From Achromobacter insuavis (GTDB taxonomy: Bacteria > Pseudomonadota > Gammaproteobacteria > Burkholderiales > Burkholderiaceae_B), in assembly GCF_902859645.1 (NCBI RefSeq), contig NZ_CADIJR010000008.1:1-64000 (forward strand): a stretch of 64,000 bases of DNA. Direction: 5' to 3'. The notes below the pieces were generated by a model. The model had not been told where the DNA came from, did not search any database, and worked only from the letters and a program-made list of their open reading frames with translations. How positions within the stretch are numbered: the stretch's first letter is position 1; each line of letters starts with the position of its first letter. Position numbers and translations under genes: made by a program. Positions 14,032 to 23,009 of this stretch are shown here, piece after piece.

Positions 14032-16674
14032 ATGGCAACCCTACAAGCGATCAATGTCGGCAAGACCGACAACGACCAGGCGGGCGATCCGCTGCGCGTG
14101 GCCATGCAGAAGGTGAACGCGAACTTCGCCGACGTGCAGTCCGGACTGGCTGGCCTGTGGAACGCGTCGGCGCTTGGCGCGACGGTGGACCTGAACACGC
14201 TGACGAACCCCGGACGCTATCACCAGGGCACCAACGCCAACGCGTTGACGGGCAGCAATTATCCGATCGCGAACGCCGGCCTGCTGGAAGTGGCGGCTTC
14301 CGCGGACGGCCTGTTCGTGTACCAGGAATACACCCAGTACCGGTCGGGCGCTTATTCGCGTCGTTTCTGGCGCTCGTTCTATGGCGGCATCTGGGCCGCC
14401 TGGCAGGAGCTGCCGGCGCTGTCGCAGAAAGGGGCCGCCAATGGCCTGGCCACGCTGGACGCGAATGGCAAGGTTCCCGTGGCGCAGATCCCGAGCGCGT
14501 TCGCGGCCGTCCTGCCGACGACCGCGCACGACCTGGACGACTACGCCACGCCGGGTTCGTTCTATCAGTCCACCATCGCCGGGGCCACGGCGGGCGCCCA
14601 TTATCCGGTGGCCAACGTTGGCTTCCTTGAAGTCACGGCCACCGGCACGCCGGTGACGCAGGTCTACACCACCCGCACCAATGTCGCGGCCGCCATGCAG
14701 CGCTTCTGGCGCGTGCGGGTGTCGGCCACCACCTGGTCCGCCTGGAAGGAACTGACCGACGTCTCGACCGTGGTGTCCTATGCCGGTTCGATGGCAGCCG
14801 CGCAGGATCTGAACGGCTATACGCAACGGGGACTGTGGGCCGTCGCCACGTCGGCGATCGCGGCCGGGGGCAGCAATTTCCCGATCGGACAGTCGGGCTA
14901 CCTGCTGGTCATGTCGGCCTCGCCCCAGGGCGGCGCCAGCGTCACCTCCGGCGTGTGCCAGGTGTACTACGCCGGCAATGGCAACAAGGTCTACAACCGG
15001 TCGCTGATCACCGGCACCTGGTCGTCCTGGGTGGCCAGCGTCGATTCGGCGCAGCTGGCGGCGCCGGGCGGCATTGCCACGCTGGACGCCGGCGGCAAGG
15101 TGCCGCAGGCGCAGATCCCGGGCGTCAACGCGCGGCCGCTGGGCGCCGCGGATGACCTGGATACCTATGCCACGCCGGGCGACTATAGCCAGAACACCAA
15201 TGCGGCCGCGGCGGCCGGAGCGAACTATCCCGCGCCGCTGGCGGGCCTGCTGTCGGTGAAATTCGGCACCGGCAGCAACAACGCGGTGTACCAGGAGTAC
15301 ACCACCTATACGCTGGCCAATCCGCGCAAATTCATCCGCAACCGCTTCCAGAGCGCCGGCGTCGCCACCTGGGGCGCCTGGTTCGAGCAGGCTCGCGCCG
15401 ATCAGGCCATGACGCATGTCTACCTGACCGCCGCGACGGACGCCAACACGCTGATCGCCGACAACACGTTCTACACCTGGGTCGGCGCCACGCCCATGTC
15501 GGCCGGATCGAACTGGCCGCCCAGCGCCGCCGTCAATGCCGGCTACATGAATGTCTATTGGCTGTCGGCGGGCATCGTGTGCCAGGAAATGTCGGTGCTC
15601 TTCACCGGTCAGAAACCGCGCCGGTATGTGCGCCACGGCAACACCACCAACGGCAGCTGGCAACCGTGGCGCGCCGTGGGCAGCTGGAGCAATGCGCTGC
15701 AGATGCCGACCGCGGATTGCGGCGACATCTACGTCGACGGCGCGGGCTGGCACCGCTGGAATGGCACGGCCTACGCGAAATACGATCCGAACGTGGCGCA
15801 GGACCTGGCGTTCGATTCCGCAACCTGGAAAGTCCGGGGCGCAATGGGTTTCGGGCCCAATGCGGGCGGGGTCTTCCAGAGCCTGTCGGGGGCCGGCAAC
15901 CTGAATGTCGCACCCGGCACCGCCGCCGCGGGCAGCCGCGTGAACGTGTGGCAGGACAGCGGCGCCAACGCCAGCGTGCTGTCCCTGCAGTGCTTTCCGT
16001 CGGGCTCGTACATCACCAGCGGCAGAACCGGGACGGGCGCCTACCAGCCGCTGATCTTCGAAGTCATCGGCTATGACTGCGGGCGCATCAACACCGCCGC
16101 CACCTGGGTCCTGGGCGCGGAATACAACCGTAATTACCTGGTGCGGCAGGCCATCAACTTCGAGGGTGGCGGCAGCCGCTTCGGCACGCTGTACAGCCCG
16201 CAGGCGGACCACACGTCGCCCATCGTATTCACCAACGCCGCCGGCGGGCTGGTGGGCACCATCCAGACCTCGCCGTCGGCAACCTCGTACAACACCACGT
16301 CGGACTACCGCGTGAAGTACGACATCGAGGACATGGACGGCGCCTGGGCCTTGCGGTCCGTGCTGCGCATGCGGCCACGCACGTTCCGGATGGTGATGGA
16401 TGACAGCGCGCAGGATGGCTTCATCGCGCATGAACTGCAGGAAGTGGCGCCGCTGGCCGTGTCGGGCGAAAAGGACGCGGTCATGACCGATGTCCACGGC
16501 GCCGCGCCACGCATGAAGTTGCAAGGCGTCGACAGCTCCAAGCTGGTCGCGCGCATGGTCTGCGCCATGCAGGAAATGCACCGGCGTATCGAGGAACTGA
16601 CCAGGCAGGTCGAGCGCCTGCGTGGCGAGGCCGGCGAGTCCGGGCAACCGCCACGGCAGGCCGGGGAGGAATAG
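14032..16674 (+). CDS. tail fibre with knob-like repeats and S74 intramolecular chaperone domain
   Basis: The 880-residue protein has an N-terminal tail-attachment part (about 1-45). About five degenerate repeats of 90-110 residues follow, each with a DLDTYATPGDY-like start, a GANYP / GLLSV strand pair and a W-(S/G)AW end, like pyocin-knob domains. Two linkers carry NGLATLDANGKVPVAQIP-type sequence. The C-terminal domain TSDYRVKYDIEDMDG ... FIAHELQEV matches peptidase S74, which trimerises fibres and then cleaves itself off; a coiled coil (MQEMHRRIEELTRQVERL) ends it. It would be the receptor-binding fibre. Its place between M and L is unusual. Confidence 0.85.
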   Translation: MATLQAINVGKTDNDQAGDPLRVAMQKVNANFADVQSGLAGLWNASALGATVDLNTLTNPGRYHQGTNANALTGSNYPIANAGLLEVAASADGLFVYQEYTQYRSGAYSRRFWRSFYGGIWAAWQELPALSQKGAANGLATLDANGKVPVAQIPSAFAAVLPTTAHDLDDYATPGSFYQSTIAGATAGAHYPVANVGFLEVTATGTPVTQVYTTRTNVAAAMQRFWRVRVSATTWSAWKELTDVSTVVSYAGSMAAAQDLNGYTQRGLWAVATSAIAAGGSNFPIGQSGYLLVMSASPQGGASVTSGVCQVYYAGNGNKVYNRSLITGTWSSWVASVDSAQLAAPGGIATLDAGGKVPQAQIPGVNARPLGAADDLDTYATPGDYSQNTNAAAAAGANYPAPLAGLLSVKFGTGSNNAVYQEYTTYTLANPRKFIRNRFQSAGVATWGAWFEQARADQAMTHVYLTAATDANTLIADNTFYTWVGATPMSAGSNWPPSAAVNAGYMNVYWLSAGIVCQEMSVLFTGQKPRRYVRHGNTTNGSWQPWRAVGSWSNALQMPTADCGDIYVDGAGWHRWNGTAYAKYDPNVAQDLAFDSATWKVRGAMGFGPNAGGVFQSLSGAGNLNVAPGTAAAGSRVNVWQDSGANASVLSLQCFPSGSYITSGRTGTGAYQPLIFEVIGYDCGRINTAATWVLGAEYNRNYLVRQAINFEGGGSRFGTLYSPQADHTSPIVFTNAAGGLVGTIQTSPSATSYNTTSDYRVKYDIEDMDGAWALRSVLRMRPRTFRMVMDDSAQDGFIAHELQEVAPLAVSGEKDAVMTDVHGAAPRMKLQGVDSSKLVARMVCAMQEMHRRIEELTRQVERLRGEAGESGQPPRQAGEE

Positions 16675-16676
16675 CA

Positions 16677-17405
16677 ATGGGTATTTATTCAGACGTTCAA
16701 AAGCTGGAAGTCGGCGCGTTGGTCGAGCTGTTCGAGCTGGATGCGACGGCCATCGGCGGCCAGGTCCTGCGTTTCCATGGCTACACGCAAGTGGGCGCCA
16801 TCTGGTGGCAGGGGCAGCAGTACGATCCGTGGGCCATCCGCGCCGAAGGGTTCGAACTGGTGGGAGAGGGGCAGCAGCCCTCGCCGACGCTGTCGGTGGG
16901 CAATATCGGGCAGGATGACAAAGGTAAGCCGGTGGTGGGCGTGATCTCGGCGCTCTGCGTCCACCTGGATGACCTGGTGGGCGCGCGCGTGGTGGTGCGC
17001 CGCACGCTCGGGAAGTATCTGGATGCGGTCAATTTCCCGCAGGGCAATCCCACCGCCGACCCGCAGGAAGAGTTGCCGCAGGAAGTCTGGCTGGTGCAGC
17101 AAAAGACCGCCGAGACCGCCGAGGTGGTGGAATTCTCGCTGTCCAGCGCGCTGGATTTCAATGGCCAGAAGCTGCCCGACCGGCCGATCATCGCTGGCGT
17201 GTGCTCGTGGCTGCGCAAGGGCGGCTATCGCGGCCCCTACTGCGGTTACACCGGCAGCCGCATGTTCGACCTGGATGGCAAGCCGGTCAGCGATCCGACG
17301 CTGGACCGCTGTTCGGGCCTGATGTCCGACTGCAAGAAGCGCTTCGGCGAGTACGAAGTCATCAACTTCGGCGGTTTTCCATCCGCCGACCTGGTCAGGG
17401 GATAG
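16677..17405 (+). CDS. minor tail protein L (Fe-S type)
   Basis: The 242-residue protein fits lambda gpL: YSDVQKLEVGALVELFELD at the start, and a C-terminal Cys set in GVCSWLRKGGYRGPYCGYTG and DRCSGLMSDCKKRFGEYEVINFGGFP. In lambda gpL the corresponding Cys residues hold an iron-sulfur cluster, and the protein helps form the tail tip. Two bases separate it from the fibre gene and two from K. Confidence 0.9.
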   Translation: MGIYSDVQKLEVGALVELFELDATAIGGQVLRFHGYTQVGAIWWQGQQYDPWAIRAEGFELVGEGQQPSPTLSVGNIGQDDKGKPVVGVISALCVHLDDLVGARVVVRRTLGKYLDAVNFPQGNPTADPQEELPQEVWLVQQKTAETAEVVEFSLSSALDFNGQKLPDRPIIAGVCSWLRKGGYRGPYCGYTGSRMFDLDGKPVSDPTLDRCSGLMSDCKKRFGEYEVINFGGFPSADLVRG

Positions 17406-17407
17406 GC

Positions 17408-18187
17408 ATGCTCAAACGCACGATGCAGGCCATCCGCGACCATGGCGTGGCGACGTATCCGCAGGAATGCTGCGGCCTGGTGGTCAAGGCGGGCCGACGC
17501 GAATGGTATGTGCCGTGCCGCAACACCGCCGCCAGCGAAGAGCACTTCGTCATGTCGGCGCAGGACTACGCGGCGGCCGAGGAAAGCGGCCGGATCACGG
17601 CCGTGGTGCACTCGCACCCGGACGCGACGGCGCTGCCCAGCGAAGCCGATCGGGTGGCCTGCGAGGCGTCCGGCCTGCCCTGGTACATCGTCGCCGTGGC
17701 CAAGGACCTGGACGGCAGGATCAAGGCTGGCGAGATCCGCGGCTTCACGCCGGAGGGCTTCCAGGCGCCGCTATTGGGGCGCCAGTTCGCGCACGGCGTG
17801 CTCGATTGCTATTCGCTGGTGCGCGACTGGTATGCGCGCGAACGCGGCATCAAGCTGCCGGACTTTCCGCGCGAGGATGGCTGGTGGGAACCTGGCCGCG
17901 CCGGCGACCTGTACATGGATCACTACGCCGAGGCGGGCTTTCGCCCGCTGCAGCCGCATGAAGCGCTGGCGCCGGGCGACGTGGTGGTGATGCAGGTGCG
18001 TTCGGATCGCGCCAACCATGCCGGCGTGTTTCTCGGCGCGCAGCCGTTGGGCGAGGCGCCGGACCTGTTTCCGCTGCCCGACGCGATGCTGCACCACCTG
18101 TATGGGCGCGACTCCGAGCGGGTCGTGTATGGCGGATTCTGGCGCGAAGCCACCCGGGTGGTGCTGCGCCATGGAGAAAAGACATGA
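17408..18187 (+). CDS. tail tip protein K with JAMM and NlpC/P60 domains
   Basis: The 259-residue protein has two enzyme-like domains. The first is a JAB/MPN metallopeptidase (upstream Glu in YPQECCGLVV; JAMM motif HSHPDATALPSEAD, residues about 66-79). The second is an NlpC/P60 cysteine peptidase (Cys in VLDCYSLVRDWY, His in RANHAGVFLG). All key residues are present. In lambda-type tails, K assists tip assembly and probably cell-wall passage. It overlaps I by four bases. Confidence 0.92.
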   Translation: MLKRTMQAIRDHGVATYPQECCGLVVKAGRREWYVPCRNTAASEEHFVMSAQDYAAAEESGRITAVVHSHPDATALPSEADRVACEASGLPWYIVAVAKDLDGRIKAGEIRGFTPEGFQAPLLGRQFAHGVLDCYSLVRDWYARERGIKLPDFPREDGWWEPGRAGDLYMDHYAEAGFRPLQPHEALAPGDVVVMQVRSDRANHAGVFLGAQPLGEAPDLFPLPDAMLHHLYGRDSERVVYGGFWREATRVVLRHGEKT

Positions 18188-18789
18188 ACGACAGGACACG
18201 AGTGGTCCGACTCTACGGCTGGCTGGGCGCGCGCTTCGGCCGTGAACACCGTCTGGCCGTGGCCAGTCCGGCCGAGGCGGTGCGGGCGCTGTGCGCCCTG
18301 TTGCCGGGCTTCGAACGCGCGCTCGCGAACAGCGAGCAACGGGGCGTGCGCTTCGCCTGCTTCGCCGGCCGCCGCAATCTGTCGGAAGACGAATTGGGGC
18401 ATCCGGTGGGCGCGGACGCCATCCGCATCGCGCCGGTGCTGGCGGGCGCCAAGAACGGCGGCCTGTTCCAGACGGTGCTGGGGGCGGTGCTGATCGCCGC
18501 GGCGGCGTTCTACAGCGGCGGCCTGACGGCGGCGTTCACGGCGGGGGGCATGGTTCAGGCCACGGCCACGCTGGGCCTGTCGATGATGCTGGGCGGCGTC
18601 GCGCAGATGCTGTCGCCGCAGCAGCGGCTGCTCAGCGCCAGGGACCGGCCGGAGAACGGCGCCTCCTACAACTTCAACGGGCCCGTCAACACGACGGCAC
18701 AGGGCAATCCCGTGCCGCTGCTGTACGGGGAAATGTTCGTCGGCAGCGCCACGATCTCCGCGGGCATCTATTCGGAAGACCAGGTATGA
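18184..18789 (+). CDS. tail assembly protein I (TAI family), copy 1
   Basis: The 201-residue product has a ubiquitin-like N-terminal part (VVRLYGWLGARFGREHRLAVASPAEAVRALCALLPGFERAL), a hydrophobic Gly-rich middle (residues about 95-145), and the conserved end SYNFNGPVNTTAQGNPVPLLYGEMFVGS. TAI proteins are needed for tip assembly next to J. A closely related second copy lies at 23006. Confidence 0.9.
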   Translation: MNDRTRVVRLYGWLGARFGREHRLAVASPAEAVRALCALLPGFERALANSEQRGVRFACFAGRRNLSEDELGHPVGADAIRIAPVLAGAKNGGLFQTVLGAVLIAAAAFYSGGLTAAFTAGGMVQATATLGLSMMLGGVAQMLSPQQRLLSARDRPENGASYNFNGPVNTTAQGNPVPLLYGEMFVGSATISAGIYSEDQV

Positions 18790-21700
18790 AACAACGACAT
18801 CGCATCAGGAACAGGGCGCCCGCGGGCGCCTTTTCTTTTGGCGGCAAGCCGATGGCCGAGGGCCAGGGCCTTGTCGGCCACAAGGGCAAGGGCGGCGGCG
18901 GCGGTCGCGCGCCGGTGGAATCGCCCGACAGCCTGCACAGCACCGCCTACGCGCGCGTCATCGACCTGCTGGGCGAAGGCGAGATCTACGGCCCCGTGCA
19001 CGGCATGGACAACGCGCTGCGCGATGTCTACCTGAACGGCACGCCCGTGGCCAACGAGGACGGCTCGCTGAACTTCAGCGGCGCGTCGATCGACTTTCGC
19101 ACCGGCACGCAGCTGCAGGAGCCGCTGCCCGGCTTTCCCGCGTCGGAAAGCACCATCGGCATCAACGCCGAGCTCAAGTCGAGCCAGCCGTGGACGCGTC
19201 TGTTCACCAACCTGCAGGCTTCCGCCGTGCGGGTCACGCTGGCGGTCGAAGGCCTGAGCCGCGCGGACACCAAGAACGGCGACATCAACGGCTACCGCGT
19301 CGAATACGTGATCGAGCTGAACACCGACGGCGCCGGCTACCAGACGGTGCTGTCGACCGCGTTCGACGGCAAGACCACCCAGCGCTATACGCGCTCGCAC
19401 CGCATCGAGCTGCCGCGCGCGCGCCAGGGCTGGACCGTGCGCGTGCGCCGCGTGACGCCCAACGCCAACAGCAACACCATCTCGGACCGCACCGTGGTGG
19501 ACACGGTCACCGAGATCGTCGACGCCAAGCTGCGCTATCCGATGTCGGCGCTGGTGGGCATCAAGATCGACGCGTCGCAGTTCCAGAGCATTCCCACCCG
19601 CGCGTACCACGTGCGCGGCCGCATCATCCGGGTGCCGTCCAACTATCACCCGGACCTGCGCCGCTATGACGGCGTGTGGGACGGCACCTTCAAGCTGGCC
19701 TGGACCAACAACCCGGCCTGGGTGTTCTACGACCTCATCAGCAACGACCGCTATGGCCTGGGCACGCGCGTGCCGGCGGGCTGGCTGGACAAGTGGGGCC
19801 TGTACCAGATCGGCCGCTATTGCGACGAGATGGTCGATGACGGCTTCGGCGGAAAGGAACCGCGCTTCACCTGCAACGTCTACCTGCAACAGGCGGCCGA
19901 CGCCTACCGGGTGGTGCAGGACTTCGCCTCCATTTTCCGCGGCATGGCTTATTGGGCCAACGCCGCCGTGTTCGCCTCGGCCGACATGCCGGGCGATCCG
20001 GTCTACACGTTCTCGTCGGCCAACGTGGTCGATGGCCGCTTCAACTACGTCGGCTCGGCGCTGACCACGCGCTACACCGTGGCGCTGGTGTCCTGGAACG
20101 ACATGTCCGAAATGGGTCGCCAGAAGGTCGAGTACGTCGAGAACCGCGAAGGCATCGCGCGCTATGGAATCCAGCAGGTCGAAGTGACCGGGTTCGGCTG
20201 CACCTCGCGCGGCCAGGCGCACCGGATCGGCAAGTGGATGCTGCTGACCTCCAACCTGGAGACGCGCTCGGTCACGTTCTCGGTCGGCCTGGATGCCTGC
20301 CGCGTGCGGCCGGGCAGCGTGATCCGCGTGGCCGACCAGCACCTGGCGGGCCGCCGCATCGGCGGCCGAATCCGTGAAGGCGAGATCAGCAAGATCACGG
20401 TCGATGCCGAACTCGGCGTGCGGCCGGGCGACCGCCTGACCGTCAACCTGCCCAACGGCCTGTCGGAAACCCGCGTGGTGGCGACGGCGGTGGGCACCGG
20501 CCTGACCGTGGACAACACCGTCTTCACCGTGGATTCGACCGAGCTGACCGCCGACCTGGTCGGCCTGCCCGGCACGGTGCTGCACATCACGGTCACCACG
20601 CCGTTCTCGCAGGCGCCGGAAGCCGAGTGCGTGTGGACGCTGGAATCCGAGGCGTTGTCGGCGCAGACGTTCCGCGTGTTGAGCGTCAAGCGCAAGCAAG
20701 GCCTGGTGGCCGAGATCGCCGCCGTGCAGCACGAACCCGGCAAGTTCGACAACGTCGACTTCGGCACGCGGCTCGATCCCAAGCCGATCACCGTCGTGCC
20801 GCCATCGGTGCAACCGTCCCCTGTGAACATCCGGCTGGCCTCGCGCTCGGTGATCGACCAGGGCCTGGCGCGGCACGTCGGCGTCATCAGCTGGGACGCG
20901 GCGGCCTCGGCCGTGGCCTACCAGGTGCAGTGGCGGCGCGACAATTCCGACTGGGTCGAGGCGGGCCGCACCGGCGCGCTGACGCTGGAATTGCCGGACA
21001 TCCGCGCCGGCGCCTACGTGGCGCGGGTGCGGGCGATCAACGTGTCGGACATCTCGTCGGTGTGGGTCAATTCCACCGAGACGATGCTGGAAGGCGACAT
21101 CGCGCCGCCGCCGGCGCTGGCGCTGCTGGCCACCAAACCCCTGGTGTTCGGCATCGACCTGCGCTGGGCCTTTCCGGAAGGGCGTTTCACCGCGCAGCGC
21201 ACCGAGATCTGGTACAGCGCGTCCAACGACCGCGCCAGCGCCATCAAGCTGGGCGACTTCGCCTTCCCGCAAAGCGCCCATACCCTGATGGGCCTGGCGG
21301 CCGGCAAGCGCTTCTACTTCTGGGGCCGCATCGTCGCCCTGAACGGCGAGATCGGCGCCTGGTATCCGGGCGACCAGGGCGTGATGGGCGAATCCAGCTG
21401 GGAAGCGAGCGAAATCCTGGAATACCTGAACGGCAAGATCAGCCGCGACGAGCTGGCCCAGGAACTGACCGGCACCATCGACGGCCTGACCACCGGCCTG
21501 GATGAGACCCGCGCCGCGATCACGGCCGAGGAGACCAAGCGGGCCGATGCCGATGGGGCGCTGTCCTCGCGCGTCGACACGGTGATGGCGACCGCCAACG
21601 GCGCCGCCGCCGGCGTGCAGGAAACGCGCAATGCGCTGGTGGACGTGGACGGTCAGCTCAAGGCCACCTGGAGCATCAAGGCCCAGGTCACGAAGGACAA

Positions 21701-22418
21701 GCAGATCTACGCAGCCGGCATGTCGCTGGGGGCGTACAGCCAGCCCGACGGATCGATGCAGACCTCGGTGTACTTCCTGGCCGACCGGCTGGCGCTGCTG
21801 AACCTGGCCAACGGCGCGACGACCACGCCGTTCGTGATCGATAACGGGCAGACGTTCATCAACGATGCGGTCATCGGGACGGGCAGGATCACGAATGCGA
21901 TGATCCGGAGCTTGAGCGCGGAGAAGATCAACGCAGGAGTGATGAGCGCCGAGCGCATCGATGTCGGGACGATTGCCGCACAGCTTGCCAACGTGGGGCA
22001 GGCGTATATCAAGCGTGCCAACATTCACGAAGCGCAGGTGGATACGCTGTCGATCGCTGGGAATGCCGTGACGATTCCCGTGTCGTGGTCCGGGCCTGGA
22101 GCCGGGACCCTCGTCATCAATAGCAACGTAGATGGTCCTGTTGTGGTGATTGCGTACCGGTCCGGCTACAGCGGCATGGCATCCAATTTGCGCATCTATG
22201 TCAATGGCGCCTTGATGGAGGAAGCCACGGGTTCCCATTCAGCCTGGCAGAGTGGCAGCGGGGACGGGCCTCAGCCTTGGGAATATACGAGCATGCCGCT
22301 TACCGCGGTAACCGTTGGGAATGCGATACGTGGCAACAACACCATCGTCGTGAATTCATCGAGTTCCGTAAGCAATGGCGCGAAGATCCGGATCGTGGCG
22401 CTGATGGTGAAAAGGTGA
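18786..22418 (+). CDS. central tail tip / host specificity protein J
   Basis: The 1210-residue protein is a lambda gpJ/TipJ relative. Its N-terminal part is GLVGHKGKGGGGGRAPVESPDSLHSTAYARVIDLL, followed by tip domains (VAFYDLI-like WVFYDLISNDRYGLGTRVP; VEYVENREGIARYGIQQVEVTGFGCTSRGQA). A fibronectin type III-like section covers about residues 680-775. After it come a DUF1983-like helical stretch and a variable C-terminus (about 1080-1210) that should contact the receptor. The first ATG (18786) overlaps the I stop; ATG 18852 (MAEGQGLVG) is the more homolog-like start, and a terminator-like stem lies between them. G+C falls in the last 400 bp. Confidence 0.9.
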   Translation: MKQRHRIRNRAPAGAFSFGGKPMAEGQGLVGHKGKGGGGGRAPVESPDSLHSTAYARVIDLLGEGEIYGPVHGMDNALRDVYLNGTPVANEDGSLNFSGASIDFRTGTQLQEPLPGFPASESTIGINAELKSSQPWTRLFTNLQASAVRVTLAVEGLSRADTKNGDINGYRVEYVIELNTDGAGYQTVLSTAFDGKTTQRYTRSHRIELPRARQGWTVRVRRVTPNANSNTISDRTVVDTVTEIVDAKLRYPMSALVGIKIDASQFQSIPTRAYHVRGRIIRVPSNYHPDLRRYDGVWDGTFKLAWTNNPAWVFYDLISNDRYGLGTRVPAGWLDKWGLYQIGRYCDEMVDDGFGGKEPRFTCNVYLQQAADAYRVVQDFASIFRGMAYWANAAVFASADMPGDPVYTFSSANVVDGRFNYVGSALTTRYTVALVSWNDMSEMGRQKVEYVENREGIARYGIQQVEVTGFGCTSRGQAHRIGKWMLLTSNLETRSVTFSVGLDACRVRPGSVIRVADQHLAGRRIGGRIREGEISKITVDAELGVRPGDRLTVNLPNGLSETRVVATAVGTGLTVDNTVFTVDSTELTADLVGLPGTVLHITVTTPFSQAPEAECVWTLESEALSAQTFRVLSVKRKQGLVAEIAAVQHEPGKFDNVDFGTRLDPKPITVVPPSVQPSPVNIRLASRSVIDQGLARHVGVISWDAAASAVAYQVQWRRDNSDWVEAGRTGALTLELPDIRAGAYVARVRAINVSDISSVWVNSTETMLEGDIAPPPALALLATKPLVFGIDLRWAFPEGRFTAQRTEIWYSASNDRASAIKLGDFAFPQSAHTLMGLAAGKRFYFWGRIVALNGEIGAWYPGDQGVMGESSWEASEILEYLNGKISRDELAQELTGTIDGLTTGLDETRAAITAEETKRADADGALSSRVDTVMATANGAAAGVQETRNALVDVDGQLKATWSIKAQVTKDKQIYAAGMSLGAYSQPDGSMQTSVYFLADRLALLNLANGATTTPFVIDNGQTFINDAVIGTGRITNAMIRSLSAEKINAGVMSAERIDVGTIAAQLANVGQAYIKRANIHEAQVDTLSIAGNAVTIPVSWSGPGAGTLVINSNVDGPVVVIAYRSGYSGMASNLRIYVNGALMEEATGSHSAWQSGSGDGPQPWEYTSMPLTAVTVGNAIRGNNTIVVNSSSSVSNGAKIRIVALMVKR
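18815..18839 (+). terminator. terminator-like stem at the start of J
   Basis: GGCGCCCGCGGGCGCC (18815-18830) is a perfect palindrome followed by ttttctttt. As RNA it resembles an intrinsic terminator, placed between the I stop and the likely J start at 18852. It could attenuate J expression relative to the upstream tail genes. Confidence 0.5.
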
Positions 22419-22423
22419 GAGGA

Positions 22424-22795
22424 ATGAATATGTACATCGCATCGTTTTACGACTCGACGGGTCGGATTGTCGGCGTCATGCGTGGACCGCGCGAAAGCGT
22501 GGAGGCGACTTCGGCGGTGACGGGAGATCCCTTTGTCGAGGGAGAGGGCAATCCCGATCTGCAATATGTTCGGGAGAAAGCCCTCGCATCACGGCCGGAA
22601 TCGCCCTCCATCCTGACGCGCCACACATTGTCGGCGTTGCCTGTCCCGTGCACGATCCGGATCGGCCGTGCCGTGTACCCGTGCACCGAGGCTGAAGTCG
22701 ATCTGGAGTTTGGATCTCCCGGCACATTCCAGGTCACCGTCGAAGCCTGGCCCTATCTGAACAAGGAGTTCACCGTTGAAAATCCGCCACTATGA
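22424..22795 (+). CDS. phage hypothetical protein downstream of J
   Basis: The 123-residue product (MNMYIASFYDSTGRIVGVMRGP ... VPCTIRIGRAVYPCTEAEVDLEFGSPGTFQVTVEAWPYLNKEF) is soluble and strand-rich, with no membrane segment. It follows J by five bases behind GAGAGGA. I do not recognise a family. By position it may be a tip accessory or a fibre-assembly partner of the variable J end. Its codons are less GC-rich than the core tail genes. Confidence 0.7.
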   Translation: MNMYIASFYDSTGRIVGVMRGPRESVEATSAVTGDPFVEGEGNPDLQYVREKALASRPESPSILTRHTLSALPVPCTIRIGRAVYPCTEAEVDLEFGSPGTFQVTVEAWPYLNKEFTVENPPL

Positions 22796-23009
22796 ACCCT
22801 ACGCGCCGCTGCGCGCCCGCGCCTATCCCGCCATCGGCGACCAGCTCGACGCGATCATGAAGTTCGCCGCGCACCTGCAGGCGTCGGGCCAGGCGCTGCC
22901 CGACGAGGTGACGAGCTGGGTGGCGCAATGCCGCAACGTCAAGCAGCGCTACCCGAAGCCGGCCGACGCCGCGGCCGGACCGCAAGGACTGCCGGGGAGC
23001 CAGGCATGA
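22776..23009 (+). CDS. small phage tail-region protein
   Basis: The 77-residue product MKIRHYEPYAPLRARAYPAI... is hydrophilic. It has a helix-rich middle (IGDQLDAIMKFAAHLQASGQALPDEV) and a Pro/Gly-rich end. It overlaps the previous gene by 20 bases and the following I copy by four, so the three are co-translated. A role as a small tip or fibre accessory is a guess from position. Confidence 0.65.
   Translation: MKIRHYEPYAPLRARAYPAIGDQLDAIMKFAAHLQASGQALPDEVTSWVAQCRNVKQRYPKPADAAAGPQGLPGSQA

Noticed and set aside
14041-16677. An 878-codon open frame opposite the fibre gene
   Set aside because: Same mirror effect; the plus-strand product has repeats and an S74 domain, the minus-strand one nothing recognisable.
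18768-22238. A 1156-codon open frame on the minus strand
   Set aside because: It mirrors gene J. High-GC third positions keep antisense frames open; the peptide is Arg/His/Gly/Ala-rich with no domain or ribosome site.
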